A stretch of 64,000 nt of DNA from Chryseobacterium sp. HSC-36S06 (GCF_024171485.1 NZ_JALJZX010000001.1:372001-436000); one strand, 5' to 3'. Positions 34,957 to 44,412 are shown, numbered from the stretch's first letter. Notes: generated from the sequence alone by a model not told the origin. Numbers and translations: made by a program.

Positions 34957-34990
34957 AAAAAAAAATCCTTCCAAAAAATTGAAAGGATGT
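34957..34990 (-). terminator. Terminator of the ricT-gldH-PBP1A operon
   Basis: On the minus strand ATCCTT (34988-34983) pairs with AAGGAT (34970-34965), followed by nine Ts. It lies 23 bases after the PBP1A stop. Confidence 0.8.
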
Positions 34991-35012
34991 TTGTAGATTG
35001 GTTTTTCAAATA

Positions 35013-37394
35013 TTATTTGTTGAAGTCTATTTCGTCGCCGGTATTGATGTTTTCGTTGACGTTTTCTTCTTTCTTACCGTTCGATTTTTTCGGGGTGTTA
35101 ACGGGTTCTTCAACTTTAGGATTCGTAAGTTCATCCATGGTTTGAAGTCCGCCTTCGTCGCCGTAGCCGCCAAGTCCCTGCAGGTCTGAGCAACTTCCGG
35201 TCCAGTTGGAAGGTTTAATGAATTTATCCTCGATCGTAACACCACTTTCTTTATCTGCCCAGACTTTTTTCATGAAAATTGCCCAGATCGGAAGTGCCAT
35301 TTTCGCCCCCTGACCTTCGCCAGTTCCGCGGAAGTGAGTAGCACGGTCTTCCCAACCTACCCAAACTCCTGTGGCCAGATTAGGCGTGATTCCCATGAAC
35401 CAACCGTCGGAATTATTCTGTGTTGTTCCTGTTTTGGCAGCAATTTCGATTCCTTTCTGTACGCCTCTTCTGCCCAATTCTCCGGATGCGGTACCAAACT
35501 CGGCAACGCCTTTCATCAGGTCGATCATTGTATAGGCATAAAGTTCATTCATCACTTCTTTGAGAACCGGTTTTACTTCCTTAATCACTCTTCCGTTTGC
35601 ATCTTCGATACGCCAGATCATTTCAGGCTTAATATAATTACCGTAGTTTGCGAAAGTGGAGTAAGCACCTAACATTTCGAAGATCGTAATGTCTGAGGAA
35701 CCTAATGCAACAGCATACTCGTTCGGAATTTCTTCTGTAACACCCAAATCTCGTGCTGTCTGAATTACACTTTTCGGAGTTGTCATTTCAATAAGCCGTA
35801 CTGCAACAGGGTTTTTGGAATGAGCCAATGCATCTTTTAACGTGAGCATTCCGCCTGATCCTTCTACCTTCCAAGTTCCTTTGGTGTAAGTTGCGTTAGA
35901 AACCGTAGAACAAGGTGTCATTCCCAGTTTCATAATCGCGGTGGCATATACAAATGGTTTAAATGTAGAACCTACCTGACGTTTACCCTGTTTAATATGG
36001 TCATACTGGAAATGCTGCCAGTTGATACCGCCAACCCAAGCTTTAATTTCACCCGTTCCCGGCACCATCGACATCAAACCTGCCTGCGCGATCTGCTTAT
36101 GATAGCGGATTGAATCCCACGGAGACATTTCTACTTCTTCCTCGCCGCTCCATGTAAAACGCGAAGTTTTAATCGGTTTTCGGAAATCCATCATAATAGA
36201 ATCCTCGGGTACTCCTGCGTTCTTAAGTTGCTTGTATCTTCCGGTTCTTTTCACAGCCTGCATCATCACACCTTCGATCTGCTTGTCATCAAGAAAATAG
36301 AATGGTCTCTGCTTACGCCCGCGCTGTTCAGCATCAAACCTTTGCTGCAGATCTGTTAAATGTTCTCTAATGGCTTCTTCTGCATAAATCTGCATTTTCG
36401 AATCTAAGGTCACATAAATTTTCAGTCCGTCTTTAAAGAGATTAAGAGTTTTGCCGGTTTTCTTTTCGTAATCTTTTAAATATCCCTCTATTTCTTTTCT
36501 AAGATAGAATTTATAATAGGCAGAATAACCTTCATCGATAGATTTTACAGGATGATAATCTAAAACGACAGGAGTATCTACAGCTTTCTGGAAAGTTTGC
36601 TGATCGATATAACCCGTTTTTACCATTTGATCCAACACGACATCTCTTCTGGCTTTTGCCCGCTGTTCATTTCGCATCGGGTTGTTTTTCACAGGATTTT
36701 CGAGCATTGCGACGAACATTGCTGCTTCCGGAAGGGTAAGTTTTGAAGTTGGTTTGTTGAAATAAATTCGGGACGCCATTTCGATTCCGTTAGCATTGTA
36801 AAGGAAATCGAATTTGTTGAAATAGAGCGTAATGATTTCTTCTTTGGTGTATCTTTTCTCCAGACTTACCGCCACAACCCATTCTTTAAGCTTTTGAAAA
36901 GCTCTTTGAATTTTGTTCTGTGAAACCCTGTCGGTAAAAAGTAACTTCGCGAGCTGCTGGGTAATTGTGGAACCTCCGCCACGCTGGCCGCCATATACTA
37001 CTGCTCTTGCAACTGACTGTAAATCAATACCTGAGTGCTCTTTGAAACGTTCATCTTCTTTAGCCTGAAGAGCATAAATAAGATGAGGCGGGAGTTCTTT
37101 ATAGGTAACGGGCTGAGTCTTTTCTTTTTCGAATTTGCCAAGAAGTTTACCGTCAGAAGAATAAATTTCGGAGGCTACATAAATGTCAGGATTTTCGAGT
37201 TCCTTCACATCGGGCATATTGCCTAAAAATCCCTGTGAAGTTGCAAAAAATAGGGCTGCAATTCCTAGAATTACAGCAATTAGTCCCATCCAAACAAATT
37301 TCACCCACTTTTTCCAGCCGGTATTTTTCTGTTTCTTGGGCGGAAGCGGAAAGGTTGGCTTTGGCTTGCTCCCCTGGTTTTTTTTGTTTTCCAT
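35013..37394 (-). CDS. mrcA: Class A penicillin-binding protein (PBP1A-like)
   Basis: This bifunctional peptidoglycan synthase polymerises lipid II and cross-links the strands. The 793-residue protein has a cytoplasmic Lys/Pro-rich start, one membrane helix (about 31-52), a GT51 glycosyltransferase domain with EDERFKEHSG (catalytic Glu113) and GGSTITQQLAK (140-150), and a transpeptidase with STFK near 475, SKN, and KTGTTQ near 655. The C-terminal 70 residues are a Pro/Asn/Glu/Lys-rich tail. It is the last gene of the ricT-gldH-PBP1A operon and ends at a clear terminator. Confidence 0.95.
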   Translation of the reverse strand: MENKKNQGSKPKPTFPLPPKKQKNTGWKKWVKFVWMGLIAVILGIAALFFATSQGFLGNMPDVKELENPDIYVASEIYSSDGKLLGKFEKEKTQPVTYKELPPHLIYALQAKEDERFKEHSGIDLQSVARAVVYGGQRGGGSTITQQLAKLLFTDRVSQNKIQRAFQKLKEWVVAVSLEKRYTKEEIITLYFNKFDFLYNANGIEMASRIYFNKPTSKLTLPEAAMFVAMLENPVKNNPMRNEQRAKARRDVVLDQMVKTGYIDQQTFQKAVDTPVVLDYHPVKSIDEGYSAYYKFYLRKEIEGYLKDYEKKTGKTLNLFKDGLKIYVTLDSKMQIYAEEAIREHLTDLQQRFDAEQRGRKQRPFYFLDDKQIEGVMMQAVKRTGRYKQLKNAGVPEDSIMMDFRKPIKTSRFTWSGEEEVEMSPWDSIRYHKQIAQAGLMSMVPGTGEIKAWVGGINWQHFQYDHIKQGKRQVGSTFKPFVYATAIMKLGMTPCSTVSNATYTKGTWKVEGSGGMLTLKDALAHSKNPVAVRLIEMTTPKSVIQTARDLGVTEEIPNEYAVALGSSDITIFEMLGAYSTFANYGNYIKPEMIWRIEDANGRVIKEVKPVLKEVMNELYAYTMIDLMKGVAEFGTASGELGRRGVQKGIEIAAKTGTTQNNSDGWFMGITPNLATGVWVGWEDRATHFRGTGEGQGAKMALPIWAIFMKKVWADKESGVTIEDKFIKPSNWTGSCSDLQGLGGYGDEGGLQTMDELTNPKVEEPVNTPKKSNGKKEENVNENINTGDEIDFNK

Positions 37395-37402
37395 AAATGA
37401 TG

Positions 37403-37867
37403 TTACGGTTTTGCCGTTTCTATTTTTACACCAATATCTTCAATCCCCTTTAGGTTGTCGGTTCTCATCGCCTGGACAACTCCAATCGAATAATTGCCGT
37501 TTTGCGGGAATTTATAATTCACTTTATATTGAAACAGCGTTTCTTTCGTATCTCCGAATCCTTTTCCGAGCCATTCTCCGTTTGGTTTTGCCAAAATATA
37601 ATTCAGGGTATCGGTGGTTTTCTTTTTGGTTTTAGCCTCCATGAAATTCACGATAAACCGAATGTTGCTGTAAGGATATTCGTTATTATTCCTCACAACA
37701 AATATAATATTTTTTGGAGCCTGTGCATCCTCAATAACAAAATCGAATTTCTGTTCAGCTTTTTTCGGCCAGATTCCGTTCAGGTTTTTCATGTGAACTG
37801 TTTCAGAATCACTTGTACATGCCGAAAGCATTATCAAAACGCAGAAAACACCTAATATCTTATGCAT
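37403..37867 (-). CDS. gldH: Gliding motility lipoprotein GldH
   Basis: The 154-residue protein has a lipoprotein signal peptide (MHKILGVFCVLIML) with lipobox Cys in LSAC. The mature part is a beta-rich domain with EQKFDFVIEDAQ, NNNEYPYSNIRFIV, and GNYSIGVVQAMR, matching the GldH family. In Flavobacterium johnsoniae GldH is needed for gliding, but homologues are kept in non-gliding relatives, so the role here is not certain. Its start overlaps the end of ricT and PBP1A begins eight bases after it ends. The order ricT-gldH-PBP1A is kept in flavobacteria, as I recall. Confidence 0.88.
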   Translation of the reverse strand: MHKILGVFCVLIMLSACTSDSETVHMKNLNGIWPKKAEQKFDFVIEDAQAPKNIIFVVRNNNEYPYSNIRFIVNFMEAKTKKKTTDTLNYILAKPNGEWLGKGFGDTKETLFQYKVNYKFPQNGNYSIGVVQAMRTDNLKGIEDIGVKIETAKP

Positions 37868-39164
37868 TGTCATCTCGTTTTGGCTGAGGCTTCTTTTTAA
37901 ATTTCTTCGGCTGCTGATTTGGATTCTGACTCTTGGCATTAGGCTGCTGTTTTTTCTCAGAAACATTTCTCCGTTCCGAAGGACCGGGAGTGGCCTTTTG
38001 CTCAGGTCTTTGGTTAGGATTATTTTTCGGACTGTTCGGTTTTTTCCTGTTCTGGTTTTTACCGGAGTTCCTGTTTTTCTTTTCGAAACGGTCCATATTA
38101 TTTTCCTGAATCAGATCGACAGACTTCATCGGAATATCGTGCTGGGTGCGCAGTTCTTCCAACGGAAGGGCTTTTTCGCCTTTTTTGTTTTGAGCGATCA
38201 GTTTCTTTACGTCCTGAACATCAAGATCATACCAAGCCATAGAACGGTCAACATACGCAAACCACATTCTTTTTTTGAAGACGTCGATTTTAATACAGAA
38301 AGCTTTCCCGTTCACGGTATCAATCGTTGTCGATGACGACGGGAAATCGCTGAGCGCATCCAGATAACTGTCGAGCTCATAATTAAGACAGCATTTCAGT
38401 TTTCCGCATTGACCCGCTAATTTTTGGGGATTGATGCTTAACTGCTGATAACGTGCCGCATTGGTGTTTACAGACCGGAAATCGGTAAGCCATGTTGAAC
38501 AGCATAATTCTCGTCCGCAGGAACCAATTCCGCCAACCTTTGCCGCTTCCTGCCGGAACCCGATTTGTTTCATGTCGATTTTCGTGCGGAAAGTGGAGGC
38601 GTACTCCTTAATCAACTGCCGGAAATCCACACGGGTATCCGAAGTGTAATAGAAAGTTACTTTGGCACCATCACCCTGAAATTCGACATCGGTAATCTTC
38701 ATGTCGAGGTTTAAGGCGTACGAGATTTTCCGTGCCTGAATTTTTACGGACTCTTCTTTAGCCCGCGATTCGTGCCAGACTTCAATGTCTTTCTGATTAG
38801 CTAAACGGTAGATTTTTAAGGGGTTGTCTTCAGAAAAATTTTTCTTTTTCATCTGAATTTTTACCAACTCTCCGGTAAGGCTCACTACACCTATATCGTG
38901 ACCCGGACTGGATTCTACTGTGACTACGCTTCCCATATGAAGCGGTAAATTATGTACGTTTTTATAAAAAAATTTACGATCGTTCTTGAATCTTACCTCC
39001 ACAAAATCGGTTTGCGATTGGGAAGGATTGTTAATATTCGAGAGCCAATCGAAAACGCTTAGTTTATAACTATTTCCGCAGGTATTTACATTCTCACAGC
39101 CATTCGCAGATTTAGTTCCGCATGAATGGGACGAATCGCCGGATGTTTTACATCCACAACTCAT
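37860..39164 (-). CDS. ricT: PSP1/RicT-like protein with long basic tail
   Basis: The 434-residue protein starts MSCGCKTSGDSS with several cysteines in the first 30 residues. A PSP1 domain (about 60-300) shows the family motifs VEVRFKNDRKFFYKN, GVVSLTGELV, TDVEFQGDGAKVTFYYTSD, IGFRQEAAKVGGIGSCGRELCC and CGKLKCCLNYE. Bacillus RicT (YaaT) with partners binds iron-sulfur clusters and promotes RNase Y-dependent processing. The last 90 residues are a Lys/Asn/Gln/Pro-rich, probably disordered tail that may bind RNA. The ATG at 39164 is preferred over an upstream frame because a full promoter lies just before it. Confidence 0.9.
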   Translation of the reverse strand: MSCGCKTSGDSSHSCGTKSANGCENVNTCGNSYKLSVFDWLSNINNPSQSQTDFVEVRFKNDRKFFYKNVHNLPLHMGSVVTVESSPGHDIGVVSLTGELVKIQMKKKNFSEDNPLKIYRLANQKDIEVWHESRAKEESVKIQARKISYALNLDMKITDVEFQGDGAKVTFYYTSDTRVDFRQLIKEYASTFRTKIDMKQIGFRQEAAKVGGIGSCGRELCCSTWLTDFRSVNTNAARYQQLSINPQKLAGQCGKLKCCLNYELDSYLDALSDFPSSSTTIDTVNGKAFCIKIDVFKKRMWFAYVDRSMAWYDLDVQDVKKLIAQNKKGEKALPLEELRTQHDIPMKSVDLIQENNMDRFEKKNRNSGKNQNRKKPNSPKNNPNQRPEQKATPGPSERRNVSEKKQQPNAKSQNPNQQPKKFKKKPQPKRDDNA

Positions 39165-39188
39165 ATTGATTTTTTGATTATATTCATG

Positions 39189-39217
39189 CAAATTTAGTAT
39201 AAATTTATTTGTGCAAA
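39189..39217 (-). promoter_or_regulatory. ricT operon promoter (-33 and -7)
   Basis: On the minus strand TTTG (39217-39214), 17 bases, then TAAATTTG (39196-39189): both elements of the Bacteroidota housekeeping promoter at the usual spacing. Transcription would start about 18 bases before the ricT ATG. Confidence 0.7.
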
Positions 39218-39507
39218 CAATGCGGTGCCCATTTTGCTCCCGAATTTTAAATAATCGCCTAAATTCATCCTTACTTGCGAATAATTCAATAATAAGAATA
39301 TTATTATGCAAATCATACAATGATAAAATTTCAGAAATGCTATGGGTTCCATGGTTATATTTAAATTAAATACAACGATAGGTTATTCTTTTACAACTAT
39401 TAAAAATCCTTTATTTAAAGCGTTTTAATGTGTTTTTTAAAACTACTGAAATTAAACGGTGCTGTCATAATTGAAGTTGTTTAAAATTATTTATGATTTA
39501 TTAACAC

Positions 39508-39533
39508 TTGTTTAAAAAATAATTTTATATTTG
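39508..39533 (+). promoter_or_regulatory. Promoter of the FadL-type porin gene
   Basis: TATATTTG at 39526-39533 matches TAnnTTTG; TTG at 39508 is a -33 candidate at slightly short spacing. The ATG follows 19 bases after the -7 box. Confidence 0.6.
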
Positions 39534-39552
39534 GGACATTAATAATGAATTT

Positions 39553-40788
39553 ATGAAAAAAATCGTTGTAACAACAGCACTTTTAGCCGGTATTCTTGCA
39601 CAGGCAGGTGGCTTTAGAGTGTCATTACAGGGCGTGAAACAACTCGCTATGGCACATACAAGTGCCCACGCAGAAGATGCGAGTGTAGCATTTTTCAACC
39701 CAGCAGGTATTTCTTTTATTCCAAGTAAATTAAGTATTGCTGCAGGTGGTTTTGGAATCAACTCTGAAATTACTTATCAAAATGCTTCTACTTTAGAATC
39801 ATTTTCTACCGACAATCCTATGGGAACACCGATTTATGCTGCGGTTGCTTATAAGGTTTTGGATGAAGTTTCTGTTGGTTTCAGCTTTGCGACTCCTTTT
39901 GGTAGCACGGTGAAGTGGCCAACCGATTGGGCAGGACGGGAAATTGTGCAGGAGATTAAACTGCAGGCATTCTATTTCCAGCCGGTGGTCTCTTTCAAGC
40001 TTGCGCCTTGGGTATCGTTGGGAGGAAGTTTCATTTACGCTAAAGGTGGTGTAGACTGGACTAAATCACTTACTCAGTTTGGAGGAAACCTTAACATTAA
40101 GGATGAAAAAGCGACAGGAACGGGATTTGGTCTTGGATTTTACTTTAAACCAAGTGAAAAACTTGATGTAAGTATTGCTTACCGTTCTCCTGTTGATATG
40201 AAAGCTGATGCAGGTGTAGCAACATTTGATGTAGCTCCGAGTTTATATCCGCTAATCGGTTTAAATGCCAGCGGGCAGGATAACTTTAAAGCAGTTTTGC
40301 CTTTGGTTGATGAGTATACTTTTGGAGTTACTTATAAGATTACACCAAAATGGTCGGTTTCAGGTGATTTCAATTACAGTGGGTGGGATCAGTACCAGCA
40401 GTTAACTCTTGATTTCGAAAACGCGCCGGTAGGCAACCAAGCAGGTGATCCGACGGTATTAGTGTCTCCTAAAAATTTCCACAGCACCCAAACATGGAGA
40501 GTGGGAACACAATATATGGTTACGGATAATTTCGCAGCACGTTTAGGATATTATTATGATGAGTCACCGTATGAAGATAAAGATTTCATTCCTGAAACGC
40601 CATCTTTCGACGCAAACGTAATTACAGGTGGTATCGGTTACAAGTGGAAAGGATTGGGTATTGATTTATCCGGAGCTTATAACTTCCAGACAGCAAGAAA
40701 AGTTGATAACAGCTATTACGATTTCTACGGACAGGCTAAAGCTAAAGCTTATTACTTTGGTTTAGGTTTATCTTACAACGCATTTTAA
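39553..40788 (+). CDS. OmpP1/FadL-type outer-membrane transporter
   Basis: The 411-residue protein has a signal peptide (about 1-18) and the FadL/TodX-type start GGFRVSLQGVKQLAMAHTSAHAEDASVAFFNPAG, which forms the N-terminal hatch with the NPAG motif. The barrel has 14 predicted strands, with DWAGRE, FGFGYY-like aromatic repeats and a C-terminal AYYFGLGLSYNAF ending in Phe. Members move hydrophobic molecules such as fatty acids across the outer membrane. A GDSL-type lipoprotein gene follows 14 bases on; a lipase-porin pair that releases and takes up lipids is a reasonable inference. Confidence 0.92.
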   Translation: MKKIVVTTALLAGILAQAGGFRVSLQGVKQLAMAHTSAHAEDASVAFFNPAGISFIPSKLSIAAGGFGINSEITYQNASTLESFSTDNPMGTPIYAAVAYKVLDEVSVGFSFATPFGSTVKWPTDWAGREIVQEIKLQAFYFQPVVSFKLAPWVSLGGSFIYAKGGVDWTKSLTQFGGNLNIKDEKATGTGFGLGFYFKPSEKLDVSIAYRSPVDMKADAGVATFDVAPSLYPLIGLNASGQDNFKAVLPLVDEYTFGVTYKITPKWSVSGDFNYSGWDQYQQLTLDFENAPVGNQAGDPTVLVSPKNFHSTQTWRVGTQYMVTDNFAARLGYYYDESPYEDKDFIPETPSFDANVITGGIGYKWKGLGIDLSGAYNFQTARKVDNSYYDFYGQAKAKAYYFGLGLSYNAF

Positions 40789-40802
40789 GAATTATTTTAA
40801 TT

Positions 40803-42320
40803 ATGAAAAGAATATTAATTTCAACAATAGCAGTCTCAGCTTTATTATTTAATATCAGCTGCGACACAGATTTTGATCAGGACGTAAGCAGTATCGTGGT
40901 TTCTAAAGGAAATGCAGATTTTACTAAATATGTAGCTTTAGGAAATTCACTTACTTCCGGATACCGTGACAATGCATTATATATTGACGGACAGAATGAA
41001 TCTTACCCTTCAATGATTGCTGCACAGATGCAGCTTGCAGGTGGAGGCGCTTTCAAGCAGCCAATGATGCCAAATAATACCGGAGGTTTTAATAATCTTC
41101 CAGGTTTTCCAGGTAAACTGAATCTTCAGGTGGTTAATGGAGCTTTATCGCCAGTACCATCAGCACCGGCAGCGGCGCTGGATAATGTTACCTCAGGCGG
41201 ACCTTACCAGAATCTTGGGGTTCCGGGAGCCAAATCATTTCATTTAGGCGTTGGTGGCTATGGTAACATGGCAGGATTGCAAACTGGGAAGGCTAACCCT
41301 TACTACGTGAGATTTGCAACAAGCGGAACTTCCTCAGTAATTGGTGATGCAGTTGCTCAGGCTCCTACATTTTTTTCGCTTTGGATCGGAAATAACGATG
41401 TTCTTTCTTACGCCACAAGCGGAGGCTCGGGTGTAGACCAAACTGGAAATGTTGATCCAACAACTTACGGCTCAAATGATATTACAGATCCTAATGTGTT
41501 TGCTTCAGTGATCAGCGGCTATGTGAATGCGCTTACGGCTGGCGGTGCGAAGGGAGTTATGGCAAATATCCCTAATGTAACTTCGATTCCGTTTTTTACA
41601 AGAGTTCCTTATAATCCTTTAACACCGGCATTGTTGGGATCTAATATTACTGCGCTGAACACTGGTTTGTACGGGCCTTTGAAACAAGCACTTACAGCTT
41701 TCGGAGCGGGCGACAGAATCAATTTGCTTTCAGCAACTGCTTCAAACCCATTGTTAATTGTAGATAATTCTTTAACCAATCTTTCTGCACAACTTACCCT
41801 GGCTTTAACGCCTTCTTTGGGAGCGCCTACAGCAGCAGCTTTCGGGCAGATTTATGGTCAGGCAAGACAGGCTACAGCTGAAGATTTGGTGCTTTTATCA
41901 ACAAGTTCAGTAATTGGTACTCCGGTAACCGGCGCGCCGGCCAGTATTAATGTAAACGGAATTTCTTATCCATTGGCAAATCAGTACATCCTTACAAAGA
42001 CAGAAAAAAATAAAGTTTTAGCAGCCACAGCGGCATACAACGCATCACTTAAAGCAATTGCAACTTCGAAAGGCTTAGCTTTCGTAGATGCCAATGCTAA
42101 AATGACTGAACTGTCTGCAGCATCTGGAATCCAGTTTGATGGGGTAAGATACACCGCAACTTTCGTTACAGGTGGAACTTTCTCTCTTGACGGAGTTCAT
42201 CTTACGGGTAGAGGGTATGCATTAATTGCCAATGAATTTATCAAAGCGATTAATACGACTTATAAATCTACACTTCCGATGGTTAATGTAAACAGCTATA
42301 CAGGAGTAAAATTCCCGTAA
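40803..42320 (+). CDS. SGNH/GDSL hydrolase-like lipoprotein
   Basis: The 505-residue protein begins with a signal peptide and Cys20 (NISC), so it is probably a lipoprotein. The block I motif ALGNSLTSGY places the nucleophile at Ser49; GNND provides the oxyanion Asn; the C-terminal DGVHLTGRGY gives the Asp-x-x-His pair. A long insert of over 200 residues rich in Ala, Thr and Gly lies between GNND and the last block. Esterase or lipase activity is likely, substrate unknown. It pairs with the FadL-type gene upstream. Confidence 0.88.
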   Translation: MKRILISTIAVSALLFNISCDTDFDQDVSSIVVSKGNADFTKYVALGNSLTSGYRDNALYIDGQNESYPSMIAAQMQLAGGGAFKQPMMPNNTGGFNNLPGFPGKLNLQVVNGALSPVPSAPAAALDNVTSGGPYQNLGVPGAKSFHLGVGGYGNMAGLQTGKANPYYVRFATSGTSSVIGDAVAQAPTFFSLWIGNNDVLSYATSGGSGVDQTGNVDPTTYGSNDITDPNVFASVISGYVNALTAGGAKGVMANIPNVTSIPFFTRVPYNPLTPALLGSNITALNTGLYGPLKQALTAFGAGDRINLLSATASNPLLIVDNSLTNLSAQLTLALTPSLGAPTAAAFGQIYGQARQATAEDLVLLSTSSVIGTPVTGAPASINVNGISYPLANQYILTKTEKNKVLAATAAYNASLKAIATSKGLAFVDANAKMTELSAASGIQFDGVRYTATFVTGGTFSLDGVHLTGRGYALIANEFIKAINTTYKSTLPMVNVNSYTGVKFP

Positions 42321-42345
42321 AAGGAATTCGAAAATAAATAAACTT

Positions 42346-42382
42346 AAAACCACTTGAACTCTTTCAGGTGGTTTTATTTTTT
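42346..42382 (+). terminator. Terminator after the GDSL gene
   Basis: AAAACCAC (42346-42353) pairs with GTGGTTTT (42368-42375), with five more pairs inside including one G-U, then ATTTTTTT. It runs directly into the prs promoter. Confidence 0.78.
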
Positions 42383-42390
42383 TAAATTTG
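42383..42390 (+). promoter_or_regulatory. -7 promoter box for prs
   Basis: TAAATTTG (TAnnTTTG), 20 bases before the prs start codon and directly after the T-run of the preceding terminator. Confidence 0.55.
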
Positions 42391-42410
42391 CACCATCTAA
42401 AAAAGTAAAA

Positions 42411-43349
42411 ATGGCTAATCAGGCAAGTTATCTTTTTTCTACAAGGACCAGCAAGGTTCTGGCGGAAAAAATTGCTCAACATTACGGGCAGGATTTAGGA
42501 AAGATTAAGTTTCAGGAATTCAGCGACGGTGAGTTCGAGCCGGTTCTGGATCAGTCCGTGAGAGGAGGACGAGTTTTTTTGATAGGCTCTACGTTTCCAC
42601 CGGCAGATAATCTTTTAGAATTGTTGCTGATGATCGATGCTGCGAAAAGAGCTTCTGCCAAAAGCATTACCGTCGTGCTGCCATATTACGGTTTGGCAAG
42701 ACAGGACAGGAAAGACCAGCCCCGCGCCCCGATCGGAGCGAAACTCGTGGCCAACCTTCTTACAGCAGCCGGTGCTACAAGAGTAATGACGATGGATCTG
42801 CATGCAGACCAAATCCAGGGATTCTTCGAAATTCCGGTGGATCATCTTTATGCATCAACGTTGTTTATTGACCATATTTTATCTCTGAATCTTGAAAACC
42901 TTACCATTGCCTCACCGGATATGGGTGGTGCAAAGAGAGCGAAGAATTATGCTGGTCATCTCGGTGCTGAGGTTGTAATCTGCTATAAGGAAAGAAAGAA
43001 AGCCAACGTGATCGAAGAAATGTTCCTGATCGGCGATGTAGAGGGTAAAAATGTAATCCTTATCGATGATATGATCGATACTGCAGGAACACTTTGTAAG
43101 GCTGCAGATATCTTGATAGCAAATGGAGCGAAAAGCGTAAGAGCAATGGCAACTCATGGCGTTCTTTCTGGAAAAGCCTATGAAAACATAGAAAACTCAA
43201 GAATTTCTGAAGTAATTGTTACCGATACCATCCCGGTAAAAACGGAATTATCTTCTAAAATTAAAGTGCTGTCGTGTGCTGAACTCTTTGCTGATGTAAT
43301 GAAAATGGTTCACGAACACAAATCAATCAGTGATAAATTTATTATTTAA
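42411..43349 (+). CDS. prs: Ribose-phosphate pyrophosphokinase
   Basis: Prs makes PRPP from ribose 5-phosphate and ATP, the precursor of nucleotides, His, Trp and NAD. The 312-residue protein has full length: FSDGEFEP, the PYYGLARQDRKDQPRAPIGAKL flexible loop region (split by the ATP-site Arg), DLHADQIQGFF, SPDMGGAKRA, and the PRPP loop VILIDDMIDTAGT. The start MANQASYLF at 42411 is chosen; the longer frame runs through the promoter. rplY follows 48 bases later with its own -7 box. Confidence 0.96.
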   Translation: MANQASYLFSTRTSKVLAEKIAQHYGQDLGKIKFQEFSDGEFEPVLDQSVRGGRVFLIGSTFPPADNLLELLLMIDAAKRASAKSITVVLPYYGLARQDRKDQPRAPIGAKLVANLLTAAGATRVMTMDLHADQIQGFFEIPVDHLYASTLFIDHILSLNLENLTIASPDMGGAKRAKNYAGHLGAEVVICYKERKKANVIEEMFLIGDVEGKNVILIDDMIDTAGTLCKAADILIANGAKSVRAMATHGVLSGKAYENIENSRISEVIVTDTIPVKTELSSKIKVLSCAELFADVMKMVHEHKSISDKFII

Positions 43350-43360
43350 GAAAAATTATC

Positions 43361-43368
43361 TATCTTTG
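43361..43368 (+). promoter_or_regulatory. -7 promoter box for rplY
   Basis: TATCTTTG fits TAnnTTTG; the context TATCTTTGCACCC is typical of strong flavobacterial promoters. It lies 29 bases before the start codon. Confidence 0.6.
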
Positions 43369-43397
43369 CACCCTTAAAATTTTTTTAATACATTATA

Positions 43398-44033
43398 ATG
43401 AAATCAATTACAATTCAAGGTACAAAAAGAGAAAGCGTGGGCAAAAAGTCTACTAAAGCTTTACGTGATGCTGAATTAGTTCCTTGTGTTGTTTACGGAG
43501 GCGCCGAAACCCTTAATTTTTCTGCTGAAGAAAGATCTTTCAAAGGTTTGGTATATACTCCTGAAGCACACACGGTATCTATTGAGGTTGACGGACAAAC
43601 AATTCCTGCCGTACTTCAGGACATCCAGTTTCACCCACTTACCGACAAAATCCTTCACGCGGATTTCTACCAGTTGTCCGATGACAAGCCGGTAGTAATG
43701 GAAGTTCCTGTAAGAATTACAGGACGTGCTAAAGGTGTAGTTTCCGGTGGAGCGATGAGACAGACTTACAGAAAGCTGAAAGTGAAGGCATTGCCTGCGA
43801 ACTTACCTGACGAAATCGTAGTAGATGTTACTCCGCTGAAAATTGGTAACAAACTTTATGTTGGCGACATCAAAACAAACAATTTCACATTCATGCACCC
43901 GGACAATGCAGTAGTAGTTGCTGTTAAGATGTCTAGAACTGCAATGAAAGGTGGAGCAGTAGTAGAAGATGATGAGGATGATACTCCGGCAGAAGGAGAA
44001 GCTCCTGCAGCAGAAGCTACAAGCGCAGAATAA
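43398..44033 (+). CDS. rplY: 50S ribosomal protein L25 (general stress protein Ctc type)
   Basis: L25 binds 5S rRNA. The 211-residue protein is the long Ctc/TL5 form: an N-terminal 5S-binding domain (1-90) with [26 protein letters not shown], then a beta-barrel C-domain with [15 protein letters not shown] and [14 protein letters not shown]. The last 30 residues are an acidic Ala/Glu tail. It follows prs, as is common in Bacteroidota, and ends at a strong terminator. Confidence 0.95.
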   Translation: MKSITIQGTKRESVGKKSTKALRDAELVPCVVYGGAETLNFSAEERSFKGLVYTPEAHTVSIEVDGQTIPAVLQDIQFHPLTDKILHADFYQLSDDKPVVMEVPVRITGRAKGVVSGGAMRQTYRKLKVKALPANLPDEIVVDVTPLKIGNKLYVGDIKTNNFTFMHPDNAVVVAVKMSRTAMKGGAVVEDDEDDTPAEGEAPAAEATSAE

Positions 44034-44052
44034 TATTCTCGAAATATAAAAG

Positions 44053-44084
44053 AAAATCCCGGTACGTATGTGCCGGGATTTTTT
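44053..44084 (+). terminator. Terminator of rplY
   Basis: AAAATCCCGG (44053-44062) pairs with CCGGGATTTT (44073-44082), with extra pairs in the loop, then Ts. Confidence 0.85.
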
Positions 44085-44089
44085 CGCAT

Positions 44090-44116
44090 AAAAAAAATCC
44101 TGCCAATTGGCAGGAC
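44090..44116 (-). terminator. Terminator of the small exported protein gene
   Basis: TCCTGCC (44098-44104) and GGCAGGA (44109-44115) with loop AATT; the A-run at 44091-44097 gives Ts on the minus strand. Confidence 0.8.
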
Positions 44117-44139
44117 TTCTTTCTTTCACTTTTTACTCT

Positions 44140-44412
44140 TTACATGGGTTCCTGTTTTTTTGGAGTCGGTTTTGCAACTTCTTCCTGTTTCAGTTCAGCC
44201 GCGGTTTCTGTTTTTACAGCCGCGTCATCTGCTGCTTTCACTTCCAAAGTTTCTACCGGAAGAGCTACAGCAGCGTCGGCCTTTACTTCAGCTTTCACTT
44301 CGGTTTTGGCAGCTTTTTCCGCTTTTACTTTCTTTGTCTTGTCAGTGGTTTGAGCGGTGGCGAAACTTACGCCTGCAGCCAATAATACTACTGCGAATAA
44401 GGACTTTGTCAT
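44140..44412 (-). CDS. Small exported Lys/Ala/Glu-rich protein
   Basis: The 90-residue protein starts at the ATG at 44412 with a signal peptide (MTKSLFAVVLLAAGVSFATAQ). The mature part is low-complexity: repeats of KAEKAAKTEVKAEVKAD type, then Ala/Val/Glu stretches and a PTPKKQEPM end. It is likely disordered or a single long helix. I do not recognise a family. It has its own minus-strand terminator, which supports a real gene. Confidence 0.65.
   Translation of the reverse strand: MTKSLFAVVLLAAGVSFATAQTTDKTKKVKAEKAAKTEVKAEVKADAAVALPVETLEVKAADDAAVKTETAAELKQEEVAKPTPKKQEPM

Larger units (their letters stand above)
39165..39552. other. Divergent intergenic region between ricT and the FadL-type gene
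   Basis: The 388-base gap holds the ricT promoter (39189-39217) on the minus strand and the porin promoter near 39526 on the plus strand. The rest is AT-rich with T-runs and A-runs. I see no further gene or strong hairpin. Confidence 0.5.

Noticed and set aside
37403..37966. Longer GldH frame starting at 37966
   Set aside because: The extra N-terminus is antiphase translation of the ricT tail and would hide the lipoprotein signal; the ATG at 37867 is preferred.
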